40,508 nt of DNA, taken from assembly GCF_019244115.1 (NCBI RefSeq), contig NZ_JAFATE010000581.1, forward strand, positions 1 through 40,508. The letters are read 5' to 3'. Shown in pieces: positions 35,284 to 40,508 of the stretch; positions within the stretch are counted from its first letter, which is position 1, and the number at the start of each line of letters is the position of its first letter. The notes below the pieces were generated by a model, which worked only from the letters and a program-made list of their open reading frames with translations, was not told where the DNA came from and ran no database searches. This DNA comes from Bradyrhizobium sp. (GTDB taxonomy: Bacteria > Pseudomonadota > Alphaproteobacteria > Rhizobiales > Xanthobacteraceae). Both the position numbers and the translations under genes were made by a program.

Positions 35284-36770
35284 ATGGCGAATACCTTCAC
35301 TCCGACCGCGCTGGCGAACGGCACGTCGAATCTGCTGGTGCGCGCAGACGCGATCAACCAGACGACGGATCTGTTGCAGGCCGGCGTCGTCTTCAATGAC
35401 GCCGTGCGCCTCTCGCTCGGTCTGTTCTCGACGCCGCAGAACAGCGGCAACTCCAACCCGTTCCTGACCAGCTACACGACCGACGTCCATGCGGTGCAGA
35501 ACGACATCGCCGCGATGCTCGCCAACCCCGGCAACGTCACGATCAATGGCAACGCCTTCAAGCTGAATGCGACCGACACGGCGGTGCTGACCAACATCCA
35601 GGGCCAGCTCGGCCAGCTGCTCGCAGCCGCCCCGCAGACCACGAATGCGGCGACGGTGGCGCAGGCCGACCAGACCCTGCACGCGGTGCAGTCCGAGATC
35701 CTGCAGGAGATCCAGGGCGACGCACATCTGTCCGCGGCGCTCAACAACGTCACCTTCATGGCCAACACGGGCGCGAACGATGTCGCGTTCCAGAGTCTGC
35801 CGGCCGGCAACGACAGTGCGGCTAATCTCGCGGCTGCCACCAACGGGACCAGCCTGAAGGTCATCGGTGAAGTATTCAACGCCGCGACCGTCGCTGCAAC
35901 AGGCGGTATCAACGCCGGCAATGCCGCCGAGATCGCCGCCGACATGACCGCGATTCAGACGGGGCTGACCAAGCTTTTGGGCAATGCGACCGCGCTCGCC
36001 GCGATCGAGAAGGGCGAGACGGCAAACGCCGCGGCATTGACCACGATCCATCTGCAGACGGTGCTCAACCAGATCAACCAGCAGATGAAGTACGATGCCA
36101 CCCCGACTACGCCGACGTCACTGCGCGGCACCGCGGACAACCTGCTCGACATCATCGATATCGTGCAGAACGACGCCGCGTTGAACAAGGCGGCCGGCGG
36201 CAACGGCAACGCGGGCCATGCCGGCGGCTTCGCCGAGATGCCGGGCGGCCTGACCGGCACCGTCACCAAATTCCAGGACAACCAGGCGCAGACCAATTTC
36301 TGGGCCGCCTTCCTGGCCGAAGCAAACACTGTCACCGCGCAGCTGACAAAGGTCGTCAACGGCTCGGCGGCGGCGAGCCAGGCCCTGATCACGCAGATCC
36401 AGAACTATGACAATTTCGGCATCAATTTCGACGCGGCGCAGGGCGCGGTATTCAAGGGCCGGTTCGACAACGAGCTAAACAACGGCACCCTGCAAGCCGA
36501 CACCGCGAACGCCGTCAAGGGTCTCATGGGCATCCTGAACCACGACACCGGTGCAGCGCTCGCGGCTGACAAGGCGATGATCACCGCGGCCGGCATGGGC
36601 TTCCAGGCCGACGCCAAGGACGTCTCCGGCAACAACATCGCCATCGGTGGCGCCACGTATGTCGGCACCGCGACGACTGTCAGCACCGCGACCTCGGTCC
36701 ATGGGCTCGCACAAGGCACGATTCCCGTGACCGCGAATCCGAATATCGCGAACGGCACGGGCGGTACCGC
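35284..36770 (+). repeat. Domain repeat, copy B1
   Basis: First of two in-frame copies of a roughly 1.48-kb segment in gene B; closely similar at DNA level to gene A 28476-29960 and to gene C from 39128. Landmarks are the opening ACNTTCACNCCGACCGCGCT, the stretch encoding FQDNQAQTNFWAAFLAEAN, and the end encoding TANPNIANGTGG. Similarity to gene A is higher than to B2 in the first 300 bases by eye. Confidence 0.8.
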
Positions 36771-38541
36771 CACAACGGGCACCGGCGGTGCAGGTGGTGG
36801 TGCGGGCGGCGGCGCAGTCGCAATCAACTTCAACCCGACTGCGCTGGCGCACGGCACGTCGAACCTGCTCGTGCGCGCATCGGCCATCCAGCACTCCACC
36901 GACCTGGTCACGGCCGGCGTCGTGTTCAACGATGCTGCGCGCATTTCGCTCGGTCTGTTCTCGACGCCGGCAAACAGCGGCAACTCGACCCCGTTCCTCA
37001 CGAGCTTCACCGGCGACATCACTGCGGTGCAGACGGATATCGCCGCGATGCTCGCCAATCCCGGCGCCGTGACGCTCGGAGGTAAGGCCTTCACGTTGAA
37101 CGCGACGGACACGGCGGTGCTGACCAACATCGAGGGTCAGCTCGCGACGATCCTCAACGCGGCACCGCAGACCGCAAATGCGGCGACGCTGGCGGCTGCC
37201 GATCAGACCATCCACAACGTAGAGACCCAGATCCTGCAGGAGATCCAGGGCGACGCGCATCTTGCCGGCGCCCTCAAGGGCGTCACCTTCATGGCCAACA
37301 CCGGCGCCACCGATGTTGCTTTCCAGAGCCTGCCTGCTGGCAACGACAGCGCGGCAAACCTCGCCGCGGCAACGGCGGGCACCAGCCTGAAGACCATCGG
37401 TGAGGTGTTCAATGCGGCCACCGTTGCGGCGGCCGGCGGTATCAATGCCAACAACCTCGGCGAGATCACCAACGACTTCACCGCGATCCAGCAGGGGCTG
37501 ACCAAGATCCTGGGCAATGCGACCGCGCTCGCCGCGATCGAAAAGGGTGAGACGGCCAATGCGGCTGCATTGACGACCATCCACCTGCAGACGGTGCTGA
37601 ACCAGATCAACCTGCAGCTCAACAAGTATGACGCGGCCGAGGTGAACGCCAATCCCACCGCACTGCGCGGCACCGCCGACAACCTGCTCGACATCATCGA
37701 CATCGTGCAGAACGACGCCAACTTGAACATGGCGGCGGGCGGCAACGGCACGGCCGGACATGTCGGCGGCTTCGCCGAGATGCCGGGCGGCTTGACGGGC
37801 ACCGTCACCAAGTTCCAGGACAACCAGGCACAGACCAACTTCTGGGCGGCGTTCCTCTCGGAAGCCAACACCCTCACCGCGCAGCTGACAAAGGTCGTCA
37901 ACGGGTCGGCGGCGGCGAACCAAGCCCTGATCACGCAGATCCAGAACTATCAGCACTTCGGTGCCGCCTTCGACGCGGCGCAGGGTGCGGTGTTCCAGGG
38001 CCGGTTCGACAACGAACTCAACAACGGCACGCTCGAGGCCGACAGCGCGGCTGCGATCAAGGGCCTCATGGGCATCCTGAACCACGATACCGGTGCAGCC
38101 CTCGCCGCCGACAAGGCGATGATCACTGCGGCCGGCATGGGCTTCCAGGCCGACGCCAAGGACGTCTCCGGCAACAACATCCCAGTCAACGGCGGGACCT
38201 ATGTCGGCACCGCCACGACAGTCAGCACGGCGACGTCGATCAAGGGTACCGCACAGGGCACCATCCCGGTCACCGCCAACCCGAACATCGCAAATGGCAC
38301 GGGCGGTGCCGCGGCTGCGGGCACCTCGCAGGCTGGCATGCACGGTCACGACGCGGACGACCAGCCGGCCGCAGCCGCGGCCGGCGCCAAGACGAGCGGT
38401 GCTCCGGCCGCTGCGGCCGCCAATACCCACACGAGCCAACCTGCCGCCACGTCGCACGCGACGGGTGCCACCCACACGATGATCACGATGCACGATCTGA
38501 TGCATGCCGAGGCGGTGGCCCATCAGATGCACTGGGCCTGA
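35284..38541 (+). CDS. Repeat-domain protein B (two domain copies), putative type I secreted cargo
   Basis: A 1085-residue paralogue of protein A carrying two full copies of the domain: residues 1-495 (opening ANTFTPTALANGTSNLLVRA) and about 512-1010 (opening VAINFNPTALAHGTSNLLVR), joined by a Gly-rich linker (TGTGGAGGGAGGGA). A less ordered Ala/His/Thr-rich region follows, then the tail LMHAEAVAHQMHWA, almost identical to that of protein A. The internal copy lacks that tail, so the tail belongs to the end of the protein and not to the domain. Candidate sulfation Tyr270 (MKYDATP) and Tyr782 (NKYDAAE) sit at equal places in the two copies. There is no Sec signal and no RTX repeat. Codon differences from gene A are mainly silent, showing selection on the protein. 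Confidence 0.82.
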   Translation: MANTFTPTALANGTSNLLVRADAINQTTDLLQAGVVFNDAVRLSLGLFSTPQNSGNSNPFLTSYTTDVHAVQNDIAAMLANPGNVTINGNAFKLNATDTAVLTNIQGQLGQLLAAAPQTTNAATVAQADQTLHAVQSEILQEIQGDAHLSAALNNVTFMANTGANDVAFQSLPAGNDSAANLAAATNGTSLKVIGEVFNAATVAATGGINAGNAAEIAADMTAIQTGLTKLLGNATALAAIEKGETANAAALTTIHLQTVLNQINQQMKYDATPTTPTSLRGTADNLLDIIDIVQNDAALNKAAGGNGNAGHAGGFAEMPGGLTGTVTKFQDNQAQTNFWAAFLAEANTVTAQLTKVVNGSAAASQALITQIQNYDNFGINFDAAQGAVFKGRFDNELNNGTLQADTANAVKGLMGILNHDTGAALAADKAMITAAGMGFQADAKDVSGNNIAIGGATYVGTATTVSTATSVHGLAQGTIPVTANPNIANGTGGTATTGTGGAGGGAGGGAVAINFNPTALAHGTSNLLVRASAIQHSTDLVTAGVVFNDAARISLGLFSTPANSGNSTPFLTSFTGDITAVQTDIAAMLANPGAVTLGGKAFTLNATDTAVLTNIEGQLATILNAAPQTANAATLAAADQTIHNVETQILQEIQGDAHLAGALKGVTFMANTGATDVAFQSLPAGNDSAANLAAATAGTSLKTIGEVFNAATVAAAGGINANNLGEITNDFTAIQQGLTKILGNATALAAIEKGETANAAALTTIHLQTVLNQINLQLNKYDAAEVNANPTALRGTADNLLDIIDIVQNDANLNMAAGGNGTAGHVGGFAEMPGGLTGTVTKFQDNQAQTNFWAAFLSEANTLTAQLTKVVNGSAAANQALITQIQNYQHFGAAFDAAQGAVFQGRFDNELNNGTLEADSAAAIKGLMGILNHDTGAALAADKAMITAAGMGFQADAKDVSGNNIPVNGGTYVGTATTVSTATSIKGTAQGTIPVTANPNIANGTGGAAAAGTSQAGMHGHDADDQPAAAAAGAKTSGAPAAAAANTHTSQPAATSHATGATHTMITMHDLMHAEAVAHQMHWA
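36829..38310 (+). repeat. Domain repeat, copy B2
   Basis: Second in-frame copy in gene B. It differs from B1 mostly at third codon positions and in a few blocks: its opening encodes NFNPTALAHG, an AIQHSTDLVTAG segment replaces AINQTTDLLQAG, and the first Tyr-containing segment SYTTD is replaced by SFTGD. From about 37440 onward it matches gene A again closely (NLGEITNDF, LNKYDAAEVNANP). The mosaic suggests past exchange between copies. Confidence 0.78.
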
Positions 38542-38584
38542 TCGCAAGATCGCGCCGCGCAAGCAACGTCGTGAAGTGAAATAC

Positions 38585-38613
38585 CCCAGTGCAGATTTTT
38601 TTTCTGCACTGGG
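38585..38613 (+). terminator. Perfect hairpin with a T7 loop after gene B
   Basis: CCCAGTGCAGA (38585-38595) and TCTGCACTGGG (38603-38613) form a perfect eleven-pair stem whose loop is seven T residues, 44 bases after the stop of gene B. There is no T-run after the stem, so it is not a textbook intrinsic terminator. Its position equals that of the hairpin after gene A, and it likely ends or protects the transcript. Confidence 0.6.
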
Positions 38614-38647
38614 CCCCACCTCAGGAAGGCTCCGCGACATGGAGACC

Positions 38648-39127
38648 CGCGGCGATTTAACGCAGGCAGCGCGCGCAAAGAACGGCGCGATCTGCCACAA
38701 TTCAGGTTCCGGATTCGCAGGTCAATCGTGGACAGACGGTGGCCTTCGTTCGGCGACAGCATGAACATGTGGCTTTCATGCACAGTGACATTTGCCGCGA
38801 CTGAATAGAAACTGACAATTCGAATTGGTTTGCGATTGTTTTTGGGATGCTCGCGAGATGCCGAGCATCGACCGGTTCCGGTGTGTCACCGAACCGCAAC
38901 AACCTTCCCTGCCTGAACCTCAACACATTTGCGAACGCGCCGACACTTTTTTCGGCCCTAAACGCGCGACTAATTCGCAACTGCTTTGAGTGGCGCGTAA
39001 CAACAAGTCCCGGATGCCGGCACAACGTCGGCCGAAGGGGGGCCCTTCAGTCCTAGAGTCTACACGTCCTTGCAAACCCGGAAAGGGCGCCGATCCGGGA
39101 AACGCGAGCACATTGGGGAGACGATTA
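38648..39127 (+). promoter_or_regulatory. Upstream module of gene C (third copy)
   Basis: Block 1 (38648-38754) begins CGCGGCGATTTAACGCAGGC and ends GTGGCCTTCGTTCGGC. Block 2 (38896-38958) contains GCAACAACCTTCCCTGCCTG, then AACCTCAACACATTTGCGAA and ends TTTCGGCCC. After block 2, AACTGCTTTGAGTGGCGCGT resembles the sequence before gene A. Two hairpins stand between the blocks: GATGCTCG/CGAGCATC (38846-38869) and CGGTTC..GGTG/CACC..GAACCG (38873-38896). TTGGGGAGA precedes ATG 39128. The rest of 38542-39127 holds no gene. Confidence 0.65.
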
Positions 39128-40508
39128 ATGGCGAACACCTTCACTCCGACCGCGCTGGCGAACGGCACGTCGAATCTGCTGGTCCGCGCATCCGCGATCA
39201 ACCAGACGACGGACCTGTTGCAGGCCGGCGTTGTGTTCAACGATGCGGCGCGGCTCTCGCTCGGCCTGTTCTCGACCCCGCAAAACAGCGGCAACTCGAT
39301 CCCCTTCCTCGGCGAGTACACGACCGACATCCATGCGGTGCAGAACGACATCGCCGCGATGCTCGCCAATCCCGGCACCGTGACGATCAACGGCAACGCC
39401 TTCACGCTGAATGCGACCGACACCGCGGTGCTGACCAATGTGCAGGCGCAGCTCGGGCAGCTGCTTGCCGCGGCCCCGCAAACCACGAATGCCGCAACGC
39501 TCGCGGCCGCCGACCAGACCATCCACAACGTGCAGGCGCAGATCCTGCAGGAAATCAACGGCGACGCCCACTTGTCTGCCGCGCTCAACAACGTCACTTT
39601 CATGGCCAACACCGGCGCGAACGACGTCGCGTTCCAGAGTCTGCCCGCCGGCAACGACAGCACGGCGAACCTGGCTGCGGCGACGGCGGGGACCAGCCTG
39701 AAGGCCATTGGTGAAGTGTTCAACGCCGGCGCTGATCTTGCGATGGGCGGCATCAGCAACAACAACCTCGCTCAGGTCACGGCCGACTTCACCGCAGTTC
39801 AACAGGGCCTAACGAAGCTTCTGGGCAATGCGACCGCGCTCGCCGCGATAGAAAAAGGCGAGACGGCCAACGCTGCGCAACTGACGACGATCCACCTGCA
39901 GACGATCCTGAACCAGATCAACACGCAGCTGAACAAGTATGATCCCGCGGAGGTGAACGCCAATCCGACCGCGCTGCGCGGCACTGCCGACAATGTGCTC
40001 GACATCATCGACATCGCGCAGAACGACGCCGCCATCAACATGGCCGCTGGCGGGACCGGCGCGGCCGGACATGTCGGCGGCTTCGCCGAAATGCCGGGCG
40101 GTCTGACCGGGTCGGTGCAGAAATTCCAGGACAACCAGGCGCAGACCAATTTCTGGGCGGCGTTCCTGGCCGAAGGCAACACCATCAATGCGACGCTGGC
40201 CAAGATCGCCAACGGATCGGGAACGGCGAGCGCGGGATTGGTCACGCAGATCCAGAACTACGAGGCGTTCGGTCGCACGTTCGATGCCGCACAGGGCGCG
40301 GTGTTTCAGGGCCGGTTCGACAACGAACTCAACGGCGGCACGCTGCAGGCTGACACGATGGCCGCAGTGAAAGGCCTTCAGGGCATTTTGAATGGCGATA
40401 CCGGCGCTGCGCTCGCCGCCGACAAGGCGATGATCACCGCGGCCGGTCAGGGCTTTGCCGCCGACGCGATGGACGTCTCCGGCAACAACATCGCGATCGG
40501 CGGCGCCA
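39128..40508 (+). CDS. Repeat-domain protein C, partial (runs off the window)
   Basis: The first 460 residues of a third paralogue; no stop occurs before the right edge. It starts with the family opening ANTFTPTALANGTSNLLVRA and keeps all landmarks: LPAGNDSTANLAA, the KYD motif with Tyr271 (NKYDPAEVNANP), FAEMPGGLTGSVQKFQDN, RFDNELNGGTLQAD and DVSGNNIAIGGA. It has diverged in the block FNAGADLAMGGISNNNLAQ. Whether it has one domain or several, and whether it ends in the shared HQMHWA tail, cannot be seen. The frame is open and conserved, so it is a real gene and not a remnant. Confidence 0.82.
   Translation, partial: MANTFTPTALANGTSNLLVRASAINQTTDLLQAGVVFNDAARLSLGLFSTPQNSGNSIPFLGEYTTDIHAVQNDIAAMLANPGTVTINGNAFTLNATDTAVLTNVQAQLGQLLAAAPQTTNAATLAAADQTIHNVQAQILQEINGDAHLSAALNNVTFMANTGANDVAFQSLPAGNDSTANLAAATAGTSLKAIGEVFNAGADLAMGGISNNNLAQVTADFTAVQQGLTKLLGNATALAAIEKGETANAAQLTTIHLQTILNQINTQLNKYDPAEVNANPTALRGTADNVLDIIDIAQNDAAINMAAGGTGAAGHVGGFAEMPGGLTGSVQKFQDNQAQTNFWAAFLAEGNTINATLAKIANGSGTASAGLVTQIQNYEAFGRTFDAAQGAVFQGRFDNELNGGTLQADTMAAVKGLQGILNGDTGAALAADKAMITAAGQGFAADAMDVSGNNIAIGGA

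Noticed and set aside
28476..38541. RTX (GGxGxDxUx) calcium-binding repeats in the putative type I cargo
   Set aside because: Gly/Asn-rich stretches are present, but no nonapeptide periodicity was found in A, B or the visible part of C.
36475..38700. A 741-codon minus-strand open frame opposite gene B
   Set aside because: It mirrors the third-position GC bias of the plus-strand repeats; its Arg/Val-rich sequence repeats only because the real gene repeats.
1..40508. CRISPR arrays, insertion sequences and rRNA genes
   Set aside because: No short regularly spaced direct repeats, no transposase motifs with flanking inverted repeats and no rRNA-like stretches were seen.
28476..40508. The repeat-family copies as an assembly artefact
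   Set aside because: Copies differ throughout at silent sites and in several protein blocks, and have distinct C-termini and downstream hairpins, so they are real paralogues.

Overview
The window is a high-GC chromosomal segment from an alphaproteobacterium, most likely Bradyrhizobium or a close relative. The main reason is a locus matching the Bradyrhizobium ndv genes for cyclic beta-(1,3),(1,6)-glucan. Supporting signs are many small conserved hypothetical genes of the rhizobial type, long Pro/Ala-rich linkers and strong GC3 bias. No database search was run, so family names rest on motifs and recalled family features.

Left part (1-10450): an MFS transporter remnant, a secreted alpha/beta hydrolase, glmU (UDP-GlcNAc synthesis), a SPOR-like membrane protein, a small membrane protein, the ndvC / ndvD-like / ndvB glucan locus, and tRNA-Lys(UUU).

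Middle part (10451-20447): small ordinary or accessory genes. They include an NTF2-like protein, an orphan FlgC-like rod protein, a 58-residue zinc-ribbon protein, a GrlR-like protein, a CbiX-type protein, a PilZ-like protein and a glyoxalase-like protein. At about 14400 a truncated GH3 gene abuts a truncated histidine kinase gene, a rearrangement scar. The part ends with a two-gene redox operon: a ferredoxin-type reductase and a cytochrome b561 / ethylbenzene-dehydrogenase-like fusion.

Right part (20448 to the end): this looks like one functional system. It holds a type I secretion ABC transporter and its membrane fusion protein, convergent cysD and cysNC (making the sulfate donor PAPS), and a 1380-residue protein with two TPR-plus-sulfotransferase units in tandem. 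It also holds three genes (A, B and C) carrying four copies of a roughly 490-residue Ala/Asn/Thr-rich domain I do not recognise. Genes A and B end in the same C-terminal tail, and all three sit behind the same duplicated upstream module. The set of parts (ABC transporter, fusion protein, PAPS synthesis, sulfotransferase, secreted product) parallels the Xanthomonas RaxA/B/P/Q/ST-RaxX system, but the candidate cargo is much larger and unrelated in sequence. My working hypothesis is a sulfation-coupled type I secretion island for a repetitive surface or secreted protein family. No outer-membrane TolC partner is in the window, and gene C runs off the right edge.
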